In this document: piece by piece, positions 33,036-40,866 of the stretch
How the letters are laid out: every line of letters begins with the position of its first letter
Position numbering within the stretch: the first letter of the stretch is position 1
Program-made: the position numbers and the translations under genes
The notes under the pieces: generated by a model
What the model saw: only the letters and a program-made list of their open reading frames with translations
What the model was told of the DNA's origin: nothing
Database searches by the model: none
NCBI RefSeq assembly: GCF_002934605.1
Contig: NZ_PTJC01000006.1
Location: 1,922,001-1,986,000 of the forward strand
Reading direction: 5' to 3'
Length of the DNA: 64,000 nucleotides
Origin: Neolewinella xylanilytica
GTDB lineage: Bacteria > Bacteroidota > Bacteroidia > Chitinophagales > Saprospiraceae

Positions 33036-34151
33036 CTACCGCCACTTACGGGCGATTTTCCAGGCGGTTTCCAGCATATACGGGGACCAATTCTCCATCT
33101 GCCAGGCAGAATTTGCCAAACTGGAGTTACTCAGCCGGTCTTGCACCTCCGCCAAGGTAGATGAGGTTTCCAGAATAGTGCTCAATTCCTGCTGCTCGTT
33201 GGCTAGAGCCCTATCCTGTAGTGGCGGATGGGTGATGGGGGAAGTATTGGGTAAGCAAGGTGCCGGGCGATCATTCACTGGCTGCTGAACCATCGCCGTA
33301 CAGACCGACGTCATCCGGTCAAAGTCCGCCTGAAACCCGAGCTGGGCTTCGGTTTCGCGCAGTGCGGAGCCTAACTGCTCCAGCACGACGAATTTGAGAT
33401 TCGAGCACCGGGGCGCGATCTCGTGGAGTAGGTGGAATACCTCATCCGGCACCCGTTCGTCGTGGGTATCCCGGCGCACCCGACCGGTGGGTGCATCATG
33501 GTGGAAATCCCAGCTACCCCCCGAAAGATGCATCTCCCGCACCCGTTCCAGGGGAATGTGCCGTAGTAATTCCTCCAGGTCGAGGGAAAAATTGTGTAGC
33601 TGACAGTAAAGATTATGGAGGTCCAGAATCAGCAAACCGTCGATGGGCTGTACGAGCTGATCCAGGAAGGCGTACTGCCGGAAGACATCATCGGCGGAAT
33701 AAGCAAATGCCAGGTTTTCCAATCCCACCGGGCATCTGGCGGCGTCGTGGAGTCGATGGAGCCGATCCTGGCCGATCCGTAAGGTGGATTGCGTAAGGGG
33801 CGGAGCGATAGGCGCGCCGCGGTGAAAGTTGGCACCGGTAAGGAAACCGAAGTGTTCGGTAACGTGATCGAAGGGAAAGGCCTCAACCGTGTGGGCCAGC
33901 CGGTCCAGATAGTTACGCTGATCTTCGCTCCAGGCGCCGGAACAGACGGAATAGAAGATGCCATGACCGATTAGCCTGCCTTCCGCGGCGAAGGCCTTCA
34001 ACAATGCAGCAAACCACTCCGGAAGGGTTTCATATTGATAGACGGCGTCGTACGACCACTCCAAACCCGACACCGTTCCTGCTTCGAGTAACGGCAGCGC
34101 GGTGCTAAGCAGCTGGTGGTCAAGGTTGCAGGCAAGGGAGGGATAGGTCAT
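33036..34151 (-). CDS. DUF692 multinuclear iron-dependent oxidase (MNIO), likely peptide-modifying
   Basis: TIM-barrel enzyme of 371 residues from the ATG at 34151 (MTYPSLACNLDHQLL); an ATG at 34175 would overlap the peptide gene by 16 bases. Residues about 1-285 match DUF692: H63 in IGHGIFYS, H100 in TEHFGF, E145 in LENLAF, D177/H179/N180 in LDLHNLY, H208 in REMHLSGG, D228/H230 in DTHDERVP, E258 in VVLEQL. These fit the iron ligands of MbnB, TglH, ChrH and BufB, enzymes that rewrite Cys or Asp residues of precursor peptides. Residues about 290-371 form an extra C-terminal segment that I cannot assign. The gene starts 8 bases after a Cys-rich peptide gene, its probable substrate. No separate partner protein gene is adjacent. 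Confidence 0.85.
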   Translation of the reverse strand: MTYPSLACNLDHQLLSTALPLLEAGTVSGLEWSYDAVYQYETLPEWFAALLKAFAAEGRLIGHGIFYSVCSGAWSEDQRNYLDRLAHTVEAFPFDHVTEHFGFLTGANFHRGAPIAPPLTQSTLRIGQDRLHRLHDAARCPVGLENLAFAYSADDVFRQYAFLDQLVQPIDGLLILDLHNLYCQLHNFSLDLEELLRHIPLERVREMHLSGGSWDFHHDAPTGRVRRDTHDERVPDEVFHLLHEIAPRCSNLKFVVLEQLGSALRETEAQLGFQADFDRMTSVCTAMVQQPVNDRPAPCLPNTSPITHPPLQDRALANEQQELSTILETSSTLAEVQDRLSNSSLANSAWQMENWSPYMLETAWKIARKWR

Positions 34152-34159
34152 GGACTCGT

Positions 34160-34372
34160 TTATCCCATTCCGCAAGCAGGACAGCTATCTCCGTAGTCCG
34201 GCCAGTAGGCTTCGGGAGTGGCGTTGACGCACTCACCGACGCAATTATCGGTACAACCTTCCACGCAATCGTCGGGGTCGAGTTCCATCTTAGTCTCCTC
34301 GCTACAGGAGGGGGCAAGGCCGACCGTAAGTCCTAGGGCAATGGATTGAAGAAGCAATTTATTGAGTTGCAT
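34160..34372 (-). CDS. Cysteine-rich exported peptide, candidate RiPP precursor of the MNIO
   Basis: Peptide of 70 residues. Residues 1-23 form a signal sequence (MQLNKLLLQSIALGLTVG...APSC) with a weak lipobox ending at Cys 23. The mature part is acidic and carries Cys 36, 40, 44 and 48 at exact four-residue intervals (CVEGCTDNCVGEC), then a linker with Tyr-Trp-Pro, and a C-terminal CPACGMG with Cys 64 and 67. The stop lies 8 bases before the MNIO start, so the two are coupled. Cys-rich secreted peptides next to a DUF692 gene are the hallmark of MNIO-processed RiPPs such as bufferins. A small hairpin (ACGGG/CCCGT) sits right upstream of the ATG. The product is not recognised by name; a metal-binding or metal-response role is inferred. 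Confidence 0.78.
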   Translation of the reverse strand: MQLNKLLLQSIALGLTVGLAPSCSEETKMELDPDDCVEGCTDNCVGECVNATPEAYWPDYGDSCPACGMG

Positions 34373-34448
34373 AACGGGGCTTTGCCCGTACAGACGGTAA
34401 GGACCGGTTCCGCCGTTGGCGTCTTATGCGGCTAATTTGAATCTATCA

Positions 34449-35342
34449 TCAATGCAGACGTTCGTCGCGCTTCCGTAACCAGCGCAGCAAACCCGTTACG
34501 CTCATGTACGGCGGATTGGCAGCTAGGTAGCTTTCGAGGTCGTCGTCACCTACCCCGTGGGCGGTCAGTTCTTCGGTGACGTATTGCTTGAACATCGGCT
34601 CGATGGTTTCGGCCGAGGCACCGTCACGGTAGTAGGGTTCCATCCAGTCAACGTAGCCTTCCAGCCGTTGCAGGAGTTCATCCAGGTGGTCGTCGGTATC
34701 CGTGATTCGCCCGTAGTGGGTGAGAAAGAATTCCGAGGCGTTCAGCGACCGTAATCGTTCGATGGAGGCGCGCCAGGCATCGGCATCGAAATCCGGTGGT
34801 GGGCAGGGAGGGACGACCGGCCCGTTTGCGATACGACACCCACCGACGTCGCCGGTAAATACGGAACGGCCCAGTTGCCAGGCAAGGTGGTGGCTGGCGT
34901 GGCCCGGGGTGTGGTGACCGACCCACTGGCGGCCACCGATCGTTAGCTGCTGACGGTCTTCTACGGCCTGAATCCGCTCCGGATCGATACGTTCCATTTT
35001 TCCCCATAGCGTATCCATCCGATCGCCGTAAATCTGGCGGGCGGAATCGTACAATCTTTCGGGGGAGATCATGTGCTTTAGTCCACGAGGGTGTACGTAC
35101 ACTTGCGTTCCCTGTTGAGCCCACCACCACGCGGCTCCCGCGTGGTCGAAATGGATGTGGGACAACAACAGCGTGTGCACCCGGTCCGGCGAGGCACCGA
35201 TCGCTTCCAATCCAGCCAACAACTTATGATGGGTGGAAAATGGTCCACATTCTACCAGGGTATACCCCTGATCATCCGGGATGGCGAACGCGGCAATCGC
35301 TTTAGGTTTATTTAGGAATAGCAGATCAATTGTATTAACCAT
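34449..35342 (-). CDS. MBL fold metallo-hydrolase
   Basis: Metallo-beta-lactamase-fold hydrolase of 297 residues. The metal site is LLLSHIHFDHAGAAWWW (HxHxDH), with further ligands in HHTPGHASHHLAW, FTGDVGG and FFLTHYGR. The C-terminal part (YVDWMEPYYRDG and the helical end) is typical of a glyoxalase II-like branch acting on thioesters or lactones; the actual substrate is unknown. It is on the same strand as thymidylate kinase (24 bases upstream) and as the Cys-rich peptide gene (76 bases downstream), so it may be part of a longer transcript that reaches the MNIO. Confidence 0.88.
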   Translation of the reverse strand: MVNTIDLLFLNKPKAIAAFAIPDDQGYTLVECGPFSTHHKLLAGLEAIGASPDRVHTLLLSHIHFDHAGAAWWWAQQGTQVYVHPRGLKHMISPERLYDSARQIYGDRMDTLWGKMERIDPERIQAVEDRQQLTIGGRQWVGHHTPGHASHHLAWQLGRSVFTGDVGGCRIANGPVVPPCPPPDFDADAWRASIERLRSLNASEFFLTHYGRITDTDDHLDELLQRLEGYVDWMEPYYRDGASAETIEPMFKQYVTEELTAHGVGDDDLESYLAANPPYMSVTGLLRWLRKRDERLH

Positions 35343-35366
35343 TTTGAGAAAATTTTAAATGAGTAA

Positions 35367-35984
35367 TTACAATTTATCGATCAAATCCTGGATGGTCTCC
35401 GCCACCACGTGTAGTGGCTGGTTGGCATCCACGGTCTGTATGTTTTCATCTTCACCGAAAACGGTAAAGGCATTCAGAAAGCTTTCCCGTACGTGACGCA
35501 GTTTATCCAACGTTTCGAACAACTCGTCCTCCCCGGGACGTGCCTGGATGCGCTGCATGCTGACTTGCGGATCCAAGTCTAGAAAAACGGTAAGGTCCGC
35601 CGGGAGAGTCGCCTTCGCCAGCCGATTGAGGGAGGCCACGAAACCCGGATCGACGAATTCACTTTGGTACGCCAGGCTACTGAAATAATAGCGGCTGGCG
35701 ACGACATGGTATCCGGCGGCAAGTTTAGCGAGCAAGCCCGCTTCCGGATGAAAGAGATGCTCGATCCGATCGGCGGCAAACATGGCCGCAAGGGTGCGGG
35801 GGTCGACCTCGATTTCCTTCCGTAGTACGCTGCGGATGAGTTTGCCTGTAGGAAATCCAGTTGGTTCAGCCGTTACGTGACATGCTTCCCCCCGGGAATG
35901 AAAATAATCTCGGAGCAGGTCGATCTGGGTGGATTTACCGCTGCCGTCGAGTCCTTCGATGACAATAAATAAAGGTCGTTGCAT
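35367..35984 (-). CDS. tmk: Thymidylate kinase
   Basis: dTMP kinase of 205 residues. P-loop FIVIEGLDGSGKSTQIDLLR, the DR(Y/H)-type region ASRYYFSSLAYQ that corresponds to the substrate-binding Arg-Tyr, and the lid-side LDLDPQVSMQRI are all seen. It makes dTDP from dTMP for DNA synthesis. Its start is 2 bases from the stop of the TIR-like/TPR/SDR fusion gene, so it is translated from the same message. The family is normally essential, so the transcript must be active in growing cells. Confidence 0.93.
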   Translation of the reverse strand: MQRPLFIVIEGLDGSGKSTQIDLLRDYFHSRGEACHVTAEPTGFPTGKLIRSVLRKEIEVDPRTLAAMFAADRIEHLFHPEAGLLAKLAAGYHVVASRYYFSSLAYQSEFVDPGFVASLNRLAKATLPADLTVFLDLDPQVSMQRIQARPGEDELFETLDKLRHVRESFLNAFTVFGEDENIQTVDANQPLHVVAETIQDLIDKL

Positions 35985-35986
35985 AC

Positions 35987-38284
35987 TTATTCTTCCTCGG
36001 GTGCGAAGCGGGCGCGACCACTGCGGTCTACGACGGTGGAACTTGCCTGCTGGGTACCCTGCAACACCACGTCCAAAATATTGACGTGGGGCGGCTGACT
36101 GATCATGAAGTGAATGGTTTCGGCTACGTCACGGGAGCGGAGCGGTTGAAAATCCTGATAAATCTTCGCCCGCTCGCGGTCGCCGTCGAAGCGGACGAGG
36201 GCGAATTCCGTTTCCTCCACGTGTGCCGGGCAGATCTGTCCGACCCGAATTCCGTGTTCGACGAGATCGAGCCGCATGGAGTGGGTCAGGGCATCCACGG
36301 CGTGCTTGGTCGCGCAGTACACGTTGCCGTTGGGATACACTTCCTTGCCCGCCGTACTGGCTACGTTGATGATGGTCCCCCCTTTTCGAGCCACCATCCC
36401 CGGGGAAATGGCGCGGGTGACGTACAGTAGTCCCCGGAGGTTGACATCGATCATCTCATCCCAGTGGTCGAGATCGCCGCGATGAATTGGGTCGAATCCC
36501 TTGGCCTTACCGGCGTTGTTGATAAGAATATCGATTGCCCGCCAAGCCTCGGGAAGATTGGCGAGCTCCTCCCCTACCCGTTCCCGATCGGTAACGTCCA
36601 GTTCCAGGGTGTGCACATCGATGCCTGCCGCATTCCGTAGTTCCCGGGCGACGGCATCCAGCCGCTCTTTCCGGCGGGCCGCCAGGATGAGCCGGTAACC
36701 TTCCTCGGCTAGCCTTCGGGCGGTGGCTAGTCCGATACCGCTGGTAGCTCCGGACAGAAAGACCGTTTTGCCGGCACCGCGCCGCACTTTCACTTCGGCG
36801 TGGGGAGCCTCCCGGTCGGACAGCATGGCTTCCAACTCGGCAATATTTTGTTTGAGGGCGGATAGCGCATCGCTGGCCACGGGCGGTTTTTTTTCGACGG
36901 GTGGAGCATGATGGCCGGCGCTGAAGGCCCGGCGATTGGCCGGGGTACCGTACGCCGGCTCCAGATTTACAGCCAGTAGAAAGTTCTGCCTGGCGTGGTT
37001 TAAGCGGCCCCGATCGAACTCCAACACCGCCAGCAGGTAGTGGGCCGGCGCGTGTTCCGGGTCGATTTCGACGGCCATCTGGAGTGCTTTAAAGGCCTTC
37101 TTCGGTCGATCGAGGGGACCGGCAAGCAGCTTGCCGTACCGATAATAGGTTTCTCCCCGAACCGAGCTGTCCTTGGTGGCCCGACTCAAGTAGGTGGCCG
37201 CCTCGCGGTGGTCGGCGGGAAAGTGATCGGTGAGCAGGTAGCCCAGGCGTTGGTTCAGCTCGGGGTAACCGGGCTGCAGGTCGGCCAGTCGTTGCCATCT
37301 TTGGCGCGCCAGCAGGTAATCACCGGCGGCGAGGTGCAGTTCTCCGGCGAGGAACAGGGCTTCGGCGTGGTTGGGTTCGCGGGTCAGCAGCTCGGTTATC
37401 TCGGTGCGGGCGGCATCAATGCGGTCGGCGGCCAGCGCCAGCATCAGCGCGTATTGGTAGTGAAGTTCGGCGTGCTCGGGGCGATCCTCCCGTCCCTCGG
37501 TCAATTCTTCCAGGGCCTCTTCGGTATTGCCGGCGTCCGACATGCGCCAGGCACGCCGGATGATCGCATCCGCCGGTTCGGAGCCGGGCCGGTCGTTGCC
37601 GGAGTGGTCGGCCACTTTATCCCGCATCGTTACACCCGCGCCCGACGCCCCACCTTCACTTTGCTCCGCTGCGGAGGCGGTCGACTCTTCCTGGTGTTGC
37701 TGTGCAGGTTCCGGAGCCGGAAGTCCGGCGAGCTGGTAAATGGGGTCGTAATCGGCCTCCCGCAATTCCCGGTCGGGGAGCGGGTCGAGGTCCAGCAGTT
37801 GTTCGAGTACTTCCTCCACTCCTACACTCGTCTCCCGGATTTTGCGCAGGTATGCCTTAAAGGCGTGTTGGCTAACGGCATCGGTGTAGTCGTCGCCCCC
37901 CCGCCGCAGCTCGATGTAGCGGTCTTGCCAGTGACTGAGGTAGTGCATCACGTCCGTGCGATCGAAAAGGCGGGTTTCCACACTGATCACCTCTCCGGTG
38001 CTGGGCTCCAACCGGTGGGCGTCGATAACCAGCGGGAGGATTTGGTCGGTACGCTCCATTACCCCGATCAACCCCTGCATGGCATTGGGGTTGGTGAGCA
38101 GGCTGTCGCTGATGAGTAAGATGAGTGGAAGGCGGTTCTTGCGGAGAATGTCCGTCAGCAGCTCTCCGTCGTTTGCCCTGCCCACGGGATAGTGCTCGAG
38201 TTCAATATCAGCCTCCACGGCCGCCGAAATACGCTGGGCGGCGGAAAGGTCTTCTTGGCTATAGGCAATGGCGAGTATCGACAT
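35987..38284 (-). CDS. TIR-like / TPR / short-chain dehydrogenase fusion protein
   Basis: Protein of 765 residues from the ATG at 38284 (MSILAIAYSQEDLSAAQRIS). Residues 1 to about 125 look like a TIR-type fold: strand ILAIAYSQED, strand PLILLISDSLLTNPN, strand ILPLVID. A catalytic Glu as in TIR NADases is not seen. A low-complexity linker (about 185-240) precedes TPR-like helix pairs at about 240-450 (ALEELTEGREDRPEHAELHY, HAEALFLAGELHLAAGDYLL, AVEIDPEHAPAHYLLAVLEF). Residues about 505-750 are a complete classical SDR: GATSGIG at 512-518, NNAG at 589-592, Ser 643, Tyr 656, Lys 660, NADP-type RRKE. I know of no characterised protein with this order. It is first in a transcript with tmk. Confidence 0.8.
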   Translation of the reverse strand: MSILAIAYSQEDLSAAQRISAAVEADIELEHYPVGRANDGELLTDILRKNRLPLILLISDSLLTNPNAMQGLIGVMERTDQILPLVIDAHRLEPSTGEVISVETRLFDRTDVMHYLSHWQDRYIELRRGGDDYTDAVSQHAFKAYLRKIRETSVGVEEVLEQLLDLDPLPDRELREADYDPIYQLAGLPAPEPAQQHQEESTASAAEQSEGGASGAGVTMRDKVADHSGNDRPGSEPADAIIRRAWRMSDAGNTEEALEELTEGREDRPEHAELHYQYALMLALAADRIDAARTEITELLTREPNHAEALFLAGELHLAAGDYLLARQRWQRLADLQPGYPELNQRLGYLLTDHFPADHREAATYLSRATKDSSVRGETYYRYGKLLAGPLDRPKKAFKALQMAVEIDPEHAPAHYLLAVLEFDRGRLNHARQNFLLAVNLEPAYGTPANRRAFSAGHHAPPVEKKPPVASDALSALKQNIAELEAMLSDREAPHAEVKVRRGAGKTVFLSGATSGIGLATARRLAEEGYRLILAARRKERLDAVARELRNAAGIDVHTLELDVTDRERVGEELANLPEAWRAIDILINNAGKAKGFDPIHRGDLDHWDEMIDVNLRGLLYVTRAISPGMVARKGGTIINVASTAGKEVYPNGNVYCATKHAVDALTHSMRLDLVEHGIRVGQICPAHVEETEFALVRFDGDRERAKIYQDFQPLRSRDVAETIHFMISQPPHVNILDVVLQGTQQASSTVVDRSGRARFAPEEE

Positions 38285-38409
38285 AGGGGAATTGCTGGGC
38301 GGCAAAATACCAAAAAACGCCCCACTGCCCGAGCCGCATACCCGGCAGCCGACAAACTATTTTCCGGTCGGGCAAACTAATATTTACCTTTATCCTTTCC
38401 CTTTTGGTT

Positions 38410-40065
38410 ATGCGCAACGAGACTTCTTTCAACATCTGGACGCCCCTTTTTTATAGTGCCTTACTCGGTATCGGGCTGCTAGCCGGCTATTTACTCAATA
38501 CGGATGCCCCCCTGATCAGTTTCGGCAGCGGCAGCCACGGTGGCAGTGGCGGCGGCCGCGTCGAGCAACTGATGGGGTACATCGACGCCCGTTACGTGGA
38601 CGAGCCGGACCGGGAAAAGCTGTACGAGGCGGCCATCCATGCCGTACTCGACGAGCTGGACCCCCACAGCAGCTACATTCCGAAGGACGAAATGCAGGCC
38701 CTTACCGAATCCATGGAAGGAAATTTCGAGGGGATCGGTATCGAATACCTCGTGGTCGACGATACGATAACGGTAGTCAGTGCCCTGCCGCAGGGCCCGT
38801 CGGACAATGCCGGGTTACTGCCCGGCGACCAGATTATTTACGTTGAGGACAGCCTCGTTACCGGAGTGGAAGAACGCGCCATCGACCCCGCCAGCCTCAT
38901 GCGTGGGGAAGGAGGTACGGAGGTCGCCATCCGCGTGCGCCGGCCGGGCACACCGGAGCTCATCGCCTTCCGCATTACCCGTGCCCCGATCCCCGTATAC
39001 AGCGTCGATGCCGCCTATACGATCGACGACGAGACGGCCTACGTAAAAATCAACCGCTTCAGCCAAAACACCTACAGCGAGTTCATGGAAGCGCTGGAGG
39101 AACACCTGGAAAAACCAGGGGCCAAGAATCTCATCCTCGACCTCCGGGGAAATCCGGGCGGTTATTTACAGGAAGCCACCAAACTGCTGAGCGAGATCTT
39201 CGTCCAGCGGGGGGTGCTGCTCGTTTACACCGAAGGCCGCAACTCTACCCGCCAACCGTACAAATCTACCGGAAGGGCCCGGTACAACATTCAGGAAGTG
39301 GCCGTGCTGGTCGACGGAGGATCGGCCAGTGCGAGCGAAATCGTGGCGGGGGCGGTACAGGACCATGACCGCGGCATCATCGTCGGTCGGCGCACCTTCG
39401 GAAAGGGGCTGGTGCAGGAGCAGTATCCGTTATTGGATAGCTCCGCGCTGCGACTTACGGTAGCCCGTTATTACACGCCCAGTGACCGCAGCATCCAGCG
39501 TAATTACGAAGACGAAGAAGACTACCGCGGTGATCTGCACCGTCGCTTCGAAAGCGGCGAGCTTACCGGCCGGACCTCGGTGCAGGTGGATAGCTCCCTG
39601 ATCTACTACACGGATAATGGCTATCCGGTCTTCGGGGGCGGGGGCATTACGCCCGACTTTTTCGTGCCCCTCGACAGCAGCCTGAACAACGAAGACTTCC
39701 TTCGGCTCCGCCAGCAGATCGCTCCCTACATGTTCGGCTATATACGCCGTCATCCGGAGGTGAAGCAATACGAAAACGTCGAAGCGTTCGTGCGGGGTTT
39801 CGCGCCCAACGTGCGGGAAATTATTACGGATTTGCGTGAAGCGGCGGTCGCCGACTATCCCGAGCTGGACGCCGATCTACCGCTACACCTCCGGGACGAA
39901 CTCATGCTTTACTTCCGCAGCCGGCTCGCCCGTCAGTTATTCGGCACGGCCGCCTTTTACGAGGTCTACAACCGGGAGGACGAGATCGTCCAGGAAGCAT
40001 TGCGGCTACTCCGGGATACGGATCCCCTCGCCGCCGCCCGCGCCGGCCAGACTGGCGGATCCTAG
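38410..40065 (+). CDS. S41 family C-terminal processing peptidase (CtpA-like)
   Basis: Exported or membrane-anchored protease of 551 residues from the ATG at 38410; one N-terminal hydrophobic helix (TPLFYSALLGIGLLAGYLL) acts as signal anchor. Domains: helical N region (DPHSSYIPKDEM), PDZ domain (IGIEYLVVDDTITVVSALPQ, NAGLLPGDQII), then the S41 core with ILDLRGNPGGYLQEA, the nucleophile in DGGSASASEIVAGAVQDH and the general-base Lys in FGKGLVQEQYPL. It cleaves near protein C-termini in the periplasm, with roles in envelope quality control. A -7-like TACCTTTA at 38385 fits transcription from just before the start. The start is divergent from the TIR-like fusion gene. Confidence 0.92.
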   Translation: MRNETSFNIWTPLFYSALLGIGLLAGYLLNTDAPLISFGSGSHGGSGGGRVEQLMGYIDARYVDEPDREKLYEAAIHAVLDELDPHSSYIPKDEMQALTESMEGNFEGIGIEYLVVDDTITVVSALPQGPSDNAGLLPGDQIIYVEDSLVTGVEERAIDPASLMRGEGGTEVAIRVRRPGTPELIAFRITRAPIPVYSVDAAYTIDDETAYVKINRFSQNTYSEFMEALEEHLEKPGAKNLILDLRGNPGGYLQEATKLLSEIFVQRGVLLVYTEGRNSTRQPYKSTGRARYNIQEVAVLVDGGSASASEIVAGAVQDHDRGIIVGRRTFGKGLVQEQYPLLDSSALRLTVARYYTPSDRSIQRNYEDEEDYRGDLHRRFESGELTGRTSVQVDSSLIYYTDNGYPVFGGGGITPDFFVPLDSSLNNEDFLRLRQQIAPYMFGYIRRHPEVKQYENVEAFVRGFAPNVREIITDLREAAVADYPELDADLPLHLRDELMLYFRSRLARQLFGTAAFYEVYNREDEIVQEALRLLRDTDPLAAARAGQTGGS

Positions 40066-40086
40066 CCCCAGCAGCCCATCTCTCCC

Positions 40087-40785
40087 TTAGGTCAGGTCGG
40101 AAAACAGCTCCCAAAGCTGATCGCGACGCGGTGGATTCGCGGTGATGGATACCGGTTCCTTTTTTACGGGGTGCTGAAACTCCAGCCGGCGACTGTGCAG
40201 GTTGATGTTGCCATCCTCGTTCGGCGTACGGAAACCATACTTCAGGTCGCCCCGGATGGGGCTCTCCAGCTGCTGGGCGAGTTGAACGCGGATCTGGTGG
40301 GGACGACCTGTCTCCGGCTTTACTTCCAGCAGAACGTTCGAGCCGATGCGGCCCAGCATGCGGTAGTCCAGTACCGCCAGTTTTGCCCCGGGGTGGCGGT
40401 TTGAATTTGCCTTGGGAAGCACCTTGCTGATGTTCTTTTTCGCATCCTTATAAATAAAGCCTTCCAGGCGCCCCTCAATGGGTGCGGGCTGCTCGTCGAC
40501 GATGGCCCAGTAGGTTTTAGTCACCTTTCGATCGCGGAAGGCCTCGGTCATTCGCGACAGCGCCTTGGAAGTCCGGGCGAAAAGGATCACGCCGGATACG
40601 GGGCGATCCAGCCGGTGAATGGATCCCAGAAAAACCTCACCCGGTTTACCGTAGCGGACTTTGATGTATTCCTTCACGAGGTCCATGACCGTTACGTCAC
40701 CCGTTTGGTCGCCCTGGCTGAGGTAACCCGCCGGTTTATTGACCGCGATTAGGTGATTGTCTTCGAATAAAACTTGTAATTGCAT
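40087..40785 (-). CDS. RluA family pseudouridine synthase
   Basis: rRNA or tRNA pseudouridine synthase of 232 residues. Motifs: LFEDNHLIAVNKPAGYLSQ at the N-terminus, the catalytic loop GSIHRLDRPVSGVILFARTSKAL whose Asp is the nucleophile, KTYWAIVD, and LEVKPETGRPHQIRVQLAQ. The N-terminal S4 RNA-binding domain of RluC/RluD is missing, so it is the short RluA-like form. The exact target uridine cannot be read from the sequence. It converges with the CtpA-like gene and is divergent from mqnD with about 80 bases between. Confidence 0.9.
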   Translation of the reverse strand: MQLQVLFEDNHLIAVNKPAGYLSQGDQTGDVTVMDLVKEYIKVRYGKPGEVFLGSIHRLDRPVSGVILFARTSKALSRMTEAFRDRKVTKTYWAIVDEQPAPIEGRLEGFIYKDAKKNISKVLPKANSNRHPGAKLAVLDYRMLGRIGSNVLLEVKPETGRPHQIRVQLAQQLESPIRGDLKYGFRTPNEDGNINLHSRRLEFQHPVKKEPVSITANPPRRDQLWELFSDLT

Positions 40786-40866
40786 GGTGGTGTCTCTACG
40801 TTACCGGTACCGCCAAGTAACGGACGGGACGACCAAACGTTAAAGCACTACCAAAATTTATCCGCC

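Noticed and set aside
35987-38284. Reading the TIR-like fusion as an anti-phage defence gene
   Set aside because: The TIR part lacks an evident catalytic Glu, and the gene is coupled to tmk in a housekeeping context; no other defence gene is near.
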